Positions 40,774 through 51,500 of a stretch of DNA of 64,000 nt are shown in pieces. The position numbers and the translations under genes are program-made. The notes below the pieces were generated by a model. It made no database searches and was not told where the DNA came from. It was given only the letters and a program-made list of their open reading frames with translations. This DNA is from Lithodes maja (taxonomy: Eukaryota > Arthropoda > Malacostraca > Decapoda > Lithodidae): positions 62,001 to 126,000 of the forward strand of contig JBAKBP010004300.1 in NCBI GenBank assembly GCA_037953745.1, read 5' to 3'. Each line of letters begins with the position of its first letter. The stretch's first letter is position 1.

Positions 40774-41653
40774 ATTTAAACTTCCCTTCATCCCTCCCTT
40801 AAGAATCTTAAGTTTCTTCAAATCTGTCATCGTTAAGGGCTAATTTTAAGCAACTTAAATTACAATGAGGTCAGACTACAAACCGTTAATCGCTTAGGAA
40901 TCAACAGCGGCAAACCCCCGTTACTTAAGAATTTTACTCAAAAAGAATTACATAATACTTACATCCCCCTTAACAAACTATCGAAAGGAAATTATCTAAC
41001 TAGACAAAAGAATTAAATACTAAATCCATTAAAAGGAAGGGTAAGGTGAAGCACTAATTATTGTAAGCCCTTTATAGGTAAGCCTAGTTGGTTAAGCTAC
41101 AATCATGAGGTCTGACTATTAACTGTCAATCGCTTAGGAATTAACAAAGACCGACACTCATGACCGCCACTTTAAGCAACTAGGCCTAGGCTATTATGAA
41201 ATTTAAATATAAAAGGTCACATGAGAACCCTCCCCACCAGCAAAATTAATAATGAGTCCCACAATGACAAAACACAAGCAACACCACAGGCACACCACCA
41301 AAGCGAAATGAAAAGCCACCACAGACACCTGCAGGCCTAGACTGCCTAGCCTAGCCTATGAGCGCGAAATGGTGACCGACGAAATTACCCCAACCCCAAT
41401 CTCCAGCCCAGCTAACCCACCAAAAAAACGCCAAGGATCACACGCCCAAAAAAACCTGGAAACTAGTCCCAAAAAAGATAGAGACGGCGCCTAAATGGTA
41501 AAAAACATGAGGGAAGAAGCTGGGTGTAAACTAGGGAACGGCAGTCGGCCAACAACGCGCGAGGCGGCAGCCATTTGTAAGCCCACAAGCGGCAATGAAG
41601 CAAACAAAACGGGACTACGGGAAGGAAGCTTTAGGGCACGAAGGACCATTATT
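40771..41653 (-). other. BEL gag N-terminus, 5' leader and primer site
   Basis: The first 40 bases continue the gag reading on the minus strand; the rest is untranslated leader up to the LTR at 41654. It contains a 45-bp direct repeat (cores AATCGCTTAGGAATCAAC near 40889 and AATCGCTTAGGAATTAAC near 41130). The primer site complement of CGAAGGACCAT is at about 41639-41649. Confidence 0.6.
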
Positions 41654-42220
41654 TATCGGGAATTTAGATAACGGTTAAATTATATATCACTGGTACATGA
41701 AATATCCCAACAAATAGTTATAATATAATTACCAACGAGGTATTCGTCGATGGATATAATCCAGTCCCCCACAAACGGCTAGTTCAATTGCATGACATGT
41801 AGGAATGTTCACATAATACAATATCGATACAATGAACTTAGCTTAGAGGACTGGTGATGTAGGACTGTTGTTATAATTATTAGTAGTTGTAGCACATGGT
41901 GAACTGTGGGTTGAGTCAGAGCCGGGGGAGGATATGTTGACGGTATGGTGTTGATTGAGAGACTGAAGGGCCGGCGTCCGATCGCTTCGCGAAATTACAT
42001 ATGGCTGCCGGCTCATAATAATTATAACCCAAAACTTGGTTTCATAATACATCTAGAGCTGATGTAGATATTTATACATTACAGTTAATATTTAACCTAA
42101 CTTAAGAATAAACTACAATACACAAAGAACCAGCCGAAATCGTACATGCGATACGATACCGCCAAATTCAAATGTCCTAATGGACCTAAAACTGTCTGGA
42201 TCATTACCCTATTCCCGACA
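41654..42220 (-). repeat. BEL 5' LTR
   Basis: 567 bp; near-identical to 34303-34866 (visible differences: G/A near 41754, an extra 3 bases near 41869, A/T near 42097, G/T near 42197). Confidence 0.9.
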
Positions 42221-42287
42221 GTATGGTAGACGCGGGGTGACTTGAAAGCGAAAGTAACCACCCAAGTGGGCTGGGCGAGTCACATAG

Positions 42288-42826
42288 TCCGGGAGCCAGG
42301 TACCCTCCTCAGGATGTTTTCTGCTACCTTTTTTTTACTCATATTTTATGATAACCTATACCTTCGGCCATCTCATGGTGGTAATGAACACTCTCAACTC
42401 GGGGCCGTTTGCCCTGGGGGGGCTCAAACCCCCATTTTCAGGTCCCATTTGTGTTTGAGTTAAGTAACTTCGAAAATTGTGTCACTGTGGGGCCAAAGTT
42501 AGTCATTGAGTCACCAAATTGGTATAGAATCATCCTGAGACAATGGGGAAGGTGATAGAGGAAGGTTTATGGGCTTAATGAAGTTTTATTTCGTTGGGCG
42601 AGCTAAAATATCATTAAGAAAAATGAAAATTCGTCATCCACATTCAAATTTAATGAACTAAACCAATATTTACAAGTCATTATACATGAATTACATGGAC
42701 TCATTTACCCTTTAATAACTTCTCCCTTTCAAAAGCTTCAATTTAAAAAAAAATAGAACTCTCTACCTCATCAAATAAGGTCACTATGGTCAAAAGCCTT
42801 ATGGTCCCCCCAAATCAGTTAAAATT
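42288..42826 (+). repeat. Left terminal inverted repeat of the DNA element
   Basis: Outer end TCCGGGAGCCAGGTACC; inner end near CCCCCCAAATCA. Matches the complement of 55270-55808 at roughly 95% by eye, with scattered substitutions and one or two single-base length differences. Confidence 0.88.
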
Positions 42827-43080
42827 GCGGGCGTTGCTTACAACTTACCCCAGCATCCTTTCTTAGACATTAACCATGATTTTGATGTTGGTTTATTAGT
42901 TACCAAGGTTTAGCAGTTACATGGAGCTCTTTATTATACATAGTTATTATATTATAATATATATTAATAGAGGCCTAATTCTTTATTCTTAATTCCATAT
43001 TTGTGTGTGAAAATGTCTGCTCTTATTTACTCGCCTGTTTGTTTTCAGAGACCTGAGTTGCTGAGTCGCTGACTTTCAAC

Positions 43081-45765
43081 ATGGCGAAGAGGAAGCAAGA
43101 TGAAGATTGGACCCCTGACAAGAACAAGAAGAACACACAAGCCAAGTCACCTCAACAGAATTGTATTTTGCATGGCTCCAATGGGAAAGTGATCGACAAA
43201 TTTATAACTCTTTCTCCCACGGCTAATCCATCGAGTGCTTTTGCTGCTATCAATGAACTGAAAGGTAACCTTTTCACACAAACTTCTGACTATGGTGGCT
43301 TACAAGATATTTGTGATTCAATTCCCGATGTACCGTCCCCAGGCTGTGGATATCATGAAAACTGTCGTCGTACTTTTTTTCTTATTGGTAGGCGTGCGTT
43401 AGTGAGGACACAAAGTGTGGAAAAACAATATAGACCCAAGCGTGACTGTGGGAATTCCTCTGTGTTATTTGGCAAATATTGCATATTCTGCAAAAGTGAT
43501 AAAGTTAAGAAAGTCAAAAATACTAGATATTGCTTGCATATATTTCAGTCAAATGCATACAAAAACATTGAGAAGAAAGCTTTAGAACTAGGTGATGAAA
43601 CTTTATTGTGCGACATAGGAGGAGTGGATCTATTTGCAAAGGAGGCACAATTCCATGACTGTTGTCGCAAACAGTATTTAGTGAGACGAACAGCTAATAC
43701 GAGTGCAACTCCTCCATGCAAGGTTTCTACAAAGAAGGAAATTATTGGGAAGGCTTTCGGTTGTGTTTGCGACTGCATCAAAACTGATGTTATCCAGAAG
43801 GGTCAGGTTATCAAACTGGCACATCTCACGAAATTGTACAATGATACTCTGTCACAATATGATGAAGAAGTGGTTGCTAAGATATCGGGCCATAACCTAA
43901 GATTAAAAGTGGAAGGCTGTCCTTATCTCAAAAACAGTATAGACTTCTCTTCATATCAGTATAAAGACACATTAGTGTTTTGTAGTTCATCAGAATCTAT
44001 GAAAACTGCGGTTCGTTCTGCATATGAGCTGGGCACCTGTCATTGGAGTGAAGAAGTCAGCGTCAATCTTCACAACAAAATCTTAAACGCCTTCAAGTCT
44101 TCCAAAACACTTCCCTGGCCTATTAGAGCTACTGACCTCCCTGATCTAGATGATGAAATACCTCCAGACGTTCTCCAGTTTGTTTCAAACCTAATATGTG
44201 GGATAAATGGGAAAACAGAGCCTTCTGACCGGGGAAAAAGGCTGGCAACATCCATTTCTCAAGACATCTGCAGAGCAGTAACTTCAGGGCAATGGAAGAT
44301 GAAGAAACACATACTGCTATGCATGACACTAAGACAGCTTTTTAGATCCAAGAGTGTTACAAGTCTCATGAATAAACTCGGCCACTGTGAGTCGTATACT
44401 TATTCCATTGAACTAGAAACAGCGCTGGCCAAGTCAATAGTGGAAAGTGCTTCAATAATTAGCAACTCAGATGTGGTGAAGAGGCAGCCTGAAGGAGCAG
44501 TTTTCCATAGTGACTGGGACAACTTCGATCAGTTGGTATCAGATGTGCATGGGGCAGGATCCATTCATACGGCAGTAGGTATCTATCTTCAGGATCAAGG
44601 TAACTGTGCAGATGCCGAAGCACCAACTGCAGCACCAAGAACCCAAATCACATGTCAGCACACTAAACCTAATAAGAAACAGCGAACATTCAGTACACCT
44701 GTTCAGGAGTTGCCATCTTATTATGAATGGAAACGACAGGGACCAACTGTGTTGCCATCATCTAGTTCTAACAGAATCACATCCACCTATGAAGGCCAAA
44801 CACTGTCACATGCCGATCTCATTTGGGTGCTCTCTCGTCGAATGAATTCCGAGGATCAGATCATGCCTGGTTTAGCTGGTGAAGCGTTCAAGCTTGTATA
44901 TCTCAATGGAGTAACGTCGCAGGAATATTTAAAAGATATCTGTTCGAGCCATGAAGAAACTGATGTACAGATTGTCATCTATATCAAGTACATCGAAACC
45001 AAGATGCCTCACATCAAAACCATCAGAGTTAGAGCACGGGACTCGGACATATTCTTCATACTTCTGTATTTTTCTAAATCATTCACGGTAGACATTCTTA
45101 TGGACTTGGGAGTGAAGCTTATCAACATCAACCAGTTGGCTGAGAACTACTCCCAAGAGCACATCGAAGCACTGTTGTCCCTGCATGCCTTTACTGGTGC
45201 TGACTGCACTTCATCATTCAAAGGCAAAGGAAAGGTTAAACAAATCAAACTACTCAGCCAAAACTCAAAGTTCGTTGAAATTTTCGCTGCAATCGGCTCG
45301 CAATGGACGCTTGACGATGAGCGTATTCTCGCAGGCATCGAGGAGTTTACATGTCGCCTATATGGCGCTGGGCCGCAATTAAAGAAAGTCGATGAAGCAA
45401 GAGAGATTAAGGTCAAGAAGATGTGTGGTACAAACCTGAATCTCCGGCCTGATGTATCAATTGACTTGTCAAACTTTCCACCGTGCAGAAGGGTACTCAT
45501 CCAGCACATCAAGAGAGTAAATTTCCAAGTCAGCATCTGGCGTAATGCCCTCGATCACTTCCCACAAATACCCGCCCCTGCTGACCATGGTTATCAGGTC
45601 ACATCAAATGAAAAACTTGAACCACTGTGGTTCGAGGGAGACGTCATCCCCCAGGTTCTTGTTGATATCTTGGCAGAAGAAGGCACTGATAAAGACAATT
45701 ATGATGAAATCCACACAGTTGATGATGATGCAGATGGAAAGGATGCGAGCGATGACGATATATAA
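43081..45765 (+). CDS. 894-aa zinc-cluster and PIN/XPG-nuclease-like protein (putative transposase)
   Basis: I recognise this as a large unnamed family common in cnidarian, mollusc and arthropod repeats, but not a named enzyme. The N-terminus is basic (MAKRKQDEDW). Two Cys/His clusters follow: about residues 28-105 (CILHG, GCGYHENC) and 134-195 (CIFC, FHDCC). A DN motif is at 480-483 (WDNFDQLV with SIHTAVGIYLQ). The C-terminal half has three acidic motifs: HEETD (624-628), RDSD (D654, D656) and HAFTGADCTSS (D708), then FKGKGK. They parallel the E-A-E, D-S-D and G-x-D motifs of FEN1/XPG-type nucleases. A conserved PPCRR, HIKRVNFQVSIWR block and a strongly acidic tail close the protein. No stop, frameshift or intron. 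Its position between long TIRs suggests it mobilises the element. Confidence 0.72.
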   Translation: MAKRKQDEDWTPDKNKKNTQAKSPQQNCILHGSNGKVIDKFITLSPTANPSSAFAAINELKGNLFTQTSDYGGLQDICDSIPDVPSPGCGYHENCRRTFFLIGRRALVRTQSVEKQYRPKRDCGNSSVLFGKYCIFCKSDKVKKVKNTRYCLHIFQSNAYKNIEKKALELGDETLLCDIGGVDLFAKEAQFHDCCRKQYLVRRTANTSATPPCKVSTKKEIIGKAFGCVCDCIKTDVIQKGQVIKLAHLTKLYNDTLSQYDEEVVAKISGHNLRLKVEGCPYLKNSIDFSSYQYKDTLVFCSSSESMKTAVRSAYELGTCHWSEEVSVNLHNKILNAFKSSKTLPWPIRATDLPDLDDEIPPDVLQFVSNLICGINGKTEPSDRGKRLATSISQDICRAVTSGQWKMKKHILLCMTLRQLFRSKSVTSLMNKLGHCESYTYSIELETALAKSIVESASIISNSDVVKRQPEGAVFHSDWDNFDQLVSDVHGAGSIHTAVGIYLQDQGNCADAEAPTAAPRTQITCQHTKPNKKQRTFSTPVQELPSYYEWKRQGPTVLPSSSSNRITSTYEGQTLSHADLIWVLSRRMNSEDQIMPGLAGEAFKLVYLNGVTSQEYLKDICSSHEETDVQIVIYIKYIETKMPHIKTIRVRARDSDIFFILLYFSKSFTVDILMDLGVKLININQLAENYSQEHIEALLSLHAFTGADCTSSFKGKGKVKQIKLLSQNSKFVEIFAAIGSQWTLDDERILAGIEEFTCRLYGAGPQLKKVDEAREIKVKKMCGTNLNLRPDVSIDLSNFPPCRRVLIQHIKRVNFQVSIWRNALDHFPQIPAPADHGYQVTSNEKLEPLWFEGDVIPQVLVDILAEEGTDKDNYDEIHTVDDDADGKDASDDDI

Positions 45766-45824
45766 TTTAGTTCTATGTAAATAATTGTTTTCTTCCTAGT
45801 CTGTATCTATACTCTGTAGACAAT

Positions 45825-47642
45825 GTTACGGCTGGATCGGCAATACATATTCGGGATTCTTGATCGTAGGACAGAAATGGCTTATGTGACAACGACACGC
45901 TCGATTCCAGTCCCAAATACTATATGCTCCAGACAACAAAAGCACCAACGCCCTACAGAGTTATCGTCTATGGTAACGAGGTACCTTAACTCGGCGAAAG
46001 TGTACAACAGGGGTAGGCTATGAGGCTAAACTCCCTCAGACATTTATAGGTTACGTTATGACTAAAGAAATGCAATACTCAAGAAACTACGTTAATATTA
46101 AGCCTCTAATAATGTAGAATAGAAGCAGGCTAAAGGTATGACAGTGAAATGCTAAATGACAAATGTACACGCCTACTTGAAAGCGCGTGCACTAGAATAA
46201 CTGTCCCCTACTAACATGCACTAGCATGTAGCATACAAGATGTTCATGATCCAGTAGATACCTAATAATACACATGGAAGGAACATAAATAGTAGTCACT
46301 TATTATAATAATGAATCTATACTTGGAATAACTAAAAGGTTGCAGGCAACAGTACTGCGCCGGTAGCCTACTACCGCATAGGCTACTTCGCTTCTCTCAC
46401 TCTGTCTCCCCTCTGAGTCCGTATGCGCCCTACGCAATAGAACTCTGGAAACAGCAGCAAAACGACAGTGCAGTTAATTGATACATGAAAGTATTAATAG
46501 TGTTGTCTTGTGTGTGAGTAATGTGTATTGTAAAGTGTTATATACATAAACTTAAAGAGAGCTGCAATGCTTAGTAAAATAAAGATATATCCCACTCATC
46601 ATCCCCATGTGTTCTAGCTAGCAGGCCAAGTCACAGGAACAACGAGTCCCAGCACCGAAAGCGAGAACCCAGGAAAAGACTGCAGAGAACACAAGGACAG
46701 ATAAATTACGTTACTCTACTATACCGGCACTACGAGCGAGCTGTAGTCTCTGGTACTACACTCGCTCCTGGCTCGGTAGGCAAATCAAGGCTAAGTCCTC
46801 GCCCCTCTACAGACAACTCCTGGGCATGGTCGGGCTCTTACACATGGCACTAGTCTAGTCACAAATTGGATGACGAGCTGGGCATATAACTCGTGAACAT
46901 GTAGAACGTTCACCAACTATCCTCATCAAGAAGATCGCTGTTCACATTAACCCCTTAAATCTAATACATGTAAATATATGCTTGTCCTAAGAGTAATACG
47001 AGAGGTGAGTGCTGAAACTCCTTTAGGACCTCAAGGGAAGGGTATGCATTTAAATAGAGAGAAGAATGAAATGAGAGTAATGTCGTCAGAGAGAAAGAGT
47101 GCAACCGTGAGAAATTGGGAGAGAGGGCAAGGGATGTTAGAATCTCAAAGGTTCTAGGCAACCTGATCATGGAACACACAGCGAGCCTCCAGGCAATGTG
47201 CAGTACGACAACATGGGCAGCCCAGGCAGCATATGCAGGCGGCAATGGACTACCAACCCTGTCGCACCTAGCTATAAGCGCAGGGCTGCCAACCGGTCCA
47301 TACGTCTGGCAACCACCCCCCCGGCAGCGAGGCGCATTGCTACCCTCTCGCTCTGAAGTCTAACTCACTCTCTCTCTCTGAATTCCTATTGTCTTATCTA
47401 TCAACTTCTCTATTGATACTACATATTAAATGGAAGGTCTCGACATGGCTTAAAACAAAACCCACCACTGGTTAGCAAATGACGAGACCTTTGCAGAGAT
47501 ACAAAGAACATAGTTATACGTTGTCACACTCAATATAAGCAGCCAGCATGGCACAGCGGCACAGCGGCACCGCACCGCGGCGGCACAGTGGAGTATCAAG
47601 GAGTACAATCAGGTTAAGTTGCCACGCACTGGGTGCGTCACT
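45825..47642 (-). repeat. Element C 3' LTR
   Basis: Begins GTTACGGCTGG and ends GCGTCAC followed by T (A in the other LTR). The complementary ends in element sense are TGACGC and CCGTAAC. No gene inside. Confidence 0.9.
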
Positions 47643-47923
47643 GCCCCCCCAAGATTTTAGATAATCGACCTTAGAAGCATTATCAAAATCTGACAGGCAA
47701 CCAACCGACCTGCTACCCTTAGCTGCCACTAATTGCAAAAGGTGCACAACAACTGAAGTGTGAATTATACATAAAACACAATATCGCATGCATCATGCTA
47801 CAACAATAAAGACTTACAAAACTAAAAAAAAAAATTCTCGTTTATTTTATTGTTTTATAATCTTTTTGGACGGCGTTATGATAGCCTAATTTTACTCCCG
47901 CGCAACCCACACACCGTGCACGA
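47643..47923 (-). other. Polypurine tract and 3' non-coding region of element C
   Basis: 47643-47659 on the minus strand reads AAAATCTTGGGGGGGCA, next to the LTR. The remainder is AT-rich with a run of A at 47825-47834 and leads to the RNase H stop. Confidence 0.7.
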
Positions 47924-48535
47924 CTATCCTGGATCATCAACCCTTGATAGACAATCTGCTATCACGTTCTCACTCCCGGCAATATGCTGAATGTTGAGAT
48001 TATACTCTTGGAGCATTAGGGACCACCTGGTCAACCGCATATTCCGATTGTGAAACTGATTTAGGAATTTCAAGGGATGATGGTCCGTATAAATCGTCAC
48101 TACCGGGCCGTAGGCTGGAACATAAACTTCGAAATGTTTGAGCGACAAAACGATAGCAAGAAGCTCCTTCTCTATAGTCGAGTAATTCCTTTGTGCCGAA
48201 TTAAACTTGCGAGAAAAGAAGCTCACTGGGTGTTCCAAGCCCTCGGAATCAGTCTGCAGTAAAACTGCCCCGGCACCCACACCGCTGGCATCAGTCGCCA
48301 GCTGAAAACTCCTGGAGAAGTCTGGGGCTCTCAAAATCGGATGTGTACACAGCAGGTGCTTGACTAGGTCGAAAGCCCTCTGACACTCCGCAGCCCAACA
48401 GAACTTCACTGACTTCGACAGTAGATCAGTTAACGGTGCTAAGACAGTAGAGTATCCCCGGATGAAGCGCCTATAATAGCCTATCATACCTAGGAACCGC
48501 ATGACCTGGCGCTTAGTGGTGGGCCTGGGAAACAT
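47924..48535 (-). pseudogene. Element C RNase H (separated by frameshift)
   Basis: The 203-codon frame contains the end of the RT connection (FLGMIGYYRRFIRGYS) and RNase H (ATDASGVGAGAVLLQTD, NYSTIEKELLAIVL, YTDHHPLKFLN, ending DCLSRVDDPG). It belongs to the polyprotein at 48513-53030. A run of nine G at 48559-48567 shifts the frame; eight would restore it. Confidence 0.85.
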
Positions 48536-51500
48536 ATTGATAGCCTGTATCTTGCTCAGGGGGGGGGCACACCCGGCCTAACCCGACCACGAAGCCAAGA
48601 TACTGCACAGTAGCCTTTACAAACTCGCACTTCCTCAGGTTCACCACCAGCCCAGCATCGTGCAACTTCCCAAACAGGGTCTCTAAGTGCCTTAGGTGAT
48701 TTTCAAAATCGTCATCATACACTATCACGTCATCAAGGTAGACCGTGCAGTTAGGGATTTCGTCACAAATATCGTTCATCAGGTTCTGAAACGTGGCAGG
48801 TGCGTTCTTAAGCCCATAAGGCATTACGTTACATTGGTAGGTCTTGCCATCTACCACAAAACCACAAACTTGCTTAGCTCGGTCCGACAGGGGTACTTGC
48901 CAGTAGCCTTTTACAAGATCAATTTTAGTAAGGTACTTTGCATTCCCTATCTTGTCCACGCTGTCGTCAACTCGAGGCAAAGGGTAAGGGTTGGTAGTGG
49001 TCAAGCCATTTAGCCTACGAAAATCTATGCAGAACCGCACCTTGCCGTCAGGTTTTGGCTGCAACGTGACGGGTGATGTCCACTTCACATAACCTTCAGT
49101 GATCATCCCTCTCTCAACCATGTACTTTAACTCCTCCCGTAAAGCTGGCAACTTTACCGGGGGCACACGGTAGGGCACTGACTTGAAGGGCACATTATCA
49201 CCGACGTCCACGTCGTGCGTTACCTGAGTAGTGAGACCTGGGTGTTCGGCGAAAACAGAGGGGTATGACCTGAACAGGCCTAGGACAGCAGCACCCTGGT
49301 GCTCAGGCAGGTGACTTACAGCTTGCCTAGCCTCTTGTTCAGTATTCCCCGCCCACTGTTCCGCGGAAATGACACAGTCCCAGCTATCCTCCTCAGCAGC
49401 ATGACTGTCCCCACCTCCTTCTCCACCCTGGCCGCTGCAGGCCAGCACAGGGACAGTGAGAGGCTCTGAGGGGCGTCTCACATACTCTTTCATGAGGTTA
49501 ACATGACATAACTGATGTTTTTTTCTACGGTCAGGTGTTGCAACGAGATAATCAAGGTCGGACAGTTTCTTAGCCACCACATACGGCCCAATAAACTTGG
49601 CAGAAAGGGGGTGTCCAGGCAAAGGTAAAAGCAACATTACCTCCTGACCCACCGAAAACTCCCGCAGCTTCACCTTGGCGTCATACTGGTGCTTCATGAC
49701 CGCCTGTGCATTAACCAAGTTATTACCTGCCGCTGCCATGCAACCTATAAGTCTCTCCCGGCTCTCAAGGATATATTTAAGTACAGACCCCGGCTTCTCT
49801 TCGCCCTCCCAGATCTCTTTCACCATACTTAAAGGTTCTCTGACATTATGGCCAAAGACTAGTTGATTTGGACTGAACCCCAGGCTCTCTCCTGGGACTT
49901 CACGTGCAGCGAACAGAACATACGGCAGACCCAAATCCCACTCAGTGTCATGTTCTGCACAGTAACAGCGTAGCATACTCTTCAGGGTCGAGTGCCACCG
50001 CTCCAAGACTCCCTGACTCTCGGGATGGTAGGCTGACGACACTACAGAACATATACCGTGCAACTGAAGGGTTTGCTTGAACAATTTGGATGTAAAATTC
50101 CTCCCCTGGTCTGACTGCACCTCACATGGAAATCCATAACGGGAACAGAACAATAATAAGTTTTTAACAACTGCCTTTGCCGAGCCGTTTCTCATGGGGT
50201 ATGCGTCCGGGTATCTCGTAGCCACATCCATGATTGTCAACAGGAATTTATTGCCACTACTAGTAGGCGGGAAAGGGCCAACCAAATCTACTACAACTTT
50301 GCTGAACGGAGGCCCGGTGACAGGTATGGGAAACAAAGGTGCCTTCGGGATTGTCTGGTTAGGCTTCCCCGTTGTCTGGCAGGTCGCACACCCAGCCACC
50401 CATGCACAGACATCAGCCTTGACCCCAGGCCACCAGAAAAACCTGCCCAATGCCGCCAATGTTTTTGTTACCCCCAAATGACCCGCCACCGGCACATCAT
50501 GCGCCAGACACAATAAGGACTCTCTATACTTATTTGGAACAACCACCTGGTCTACTACTCTCGCACCGCCCTCCCACTTCGATTTGGGGTCTAGAAATCT
50601 GCGGTACAATATCCTGTTGAGCCTAAAGAAATCTCCCGGCTTCGCATCCCCATCTTCCTCCAACTCTATGGCACCATTGCTATAACGAGCTAGGCTAGCG
50701 TCTTGCAGCTGCTGCTCACTAATGTCCCTGGGCGTCAATGCATCAAGATGGTTTTGTAATAAGACATTACCCCGGCTAGTAGGCTCTACTGCCTTAGTGG
50801 CTCTCGCTACAGCTCTTGCCTCACGCGAAGTCTTACCCAACTCTGCCTTGTTACACACCATATCTGGGCCAGAGTCAACTCCCGTGTTTATTATAGGTCC
50901 AAGTACCGAATCACCGAGAAGTGCAGCAGAATCAATGTCCCTTTTCCTGCCCTTAGCAACCTTCTCCTGATCCTTCCTCCACTGTCCCCGAGGTTGAGTG
51001 CTAGGCTGTGCAGGAGCCGCAGAGCGAGATCGGGTTACCACACAGGCCATCTTATCCTGTTGGCACCTCCCAACCCATTCCCGATTCTCACCAACCACGT
51101 CGGCCGCCCTCTCGGCAACGACTAAGGGTGGAGTCCCGGAAGTGGGCACCGCAAAGTCGTTGCCGAGAAGAAGGTCGACGCCCTCAACTGGCAAACACTC
51201 AACGATCCCTACATCCAGCTCCCTGCACACCTCTCCCACTCTCAACTCCAACCTCACAAGTGGGTATGACCTCGTAGCATTTATACCCTGCACCACAACA
51301 ACTCTGGCCGCATTTATTGGTTTCCCTGTGAAGTTCCTCAACAAAGTTTGCGAAGCCCCCGTATCCCTCAGCAAGTCAACCCTCCGTAGTTCACTCCCCC
51401 AGCTCACAAACCCGTGTCCCCGATGGCTACAGAAAGTGTCCCGGACAGGTGTCGAGCCTTCCGTACGCTTCTTTACCGCGTGTGCCTCAGCTGCTGACAA

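Larger units (their letters stand above)
34303..42220 (-). mobile_element. BEL/Pao LTR retrotransposon
   Basis: LTRs 34303-34866 and 41654-42220 in direct orientation; in element sense they start TGTCGGGAAT and end TTCCCGATA. Two frames encode gag-protease and RT-RNase H-integrase. Immediately inside the 5' LTR the sense strand reads ATGGTCCTTCG, resembling BEL primer sites. By eye the LTRs differ by three substitutions and one 3-bp indel, so it is young. No convincing target duplication (ATACA left, GTATG right). A SINE interrupts gag. Confidence 0.9.
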
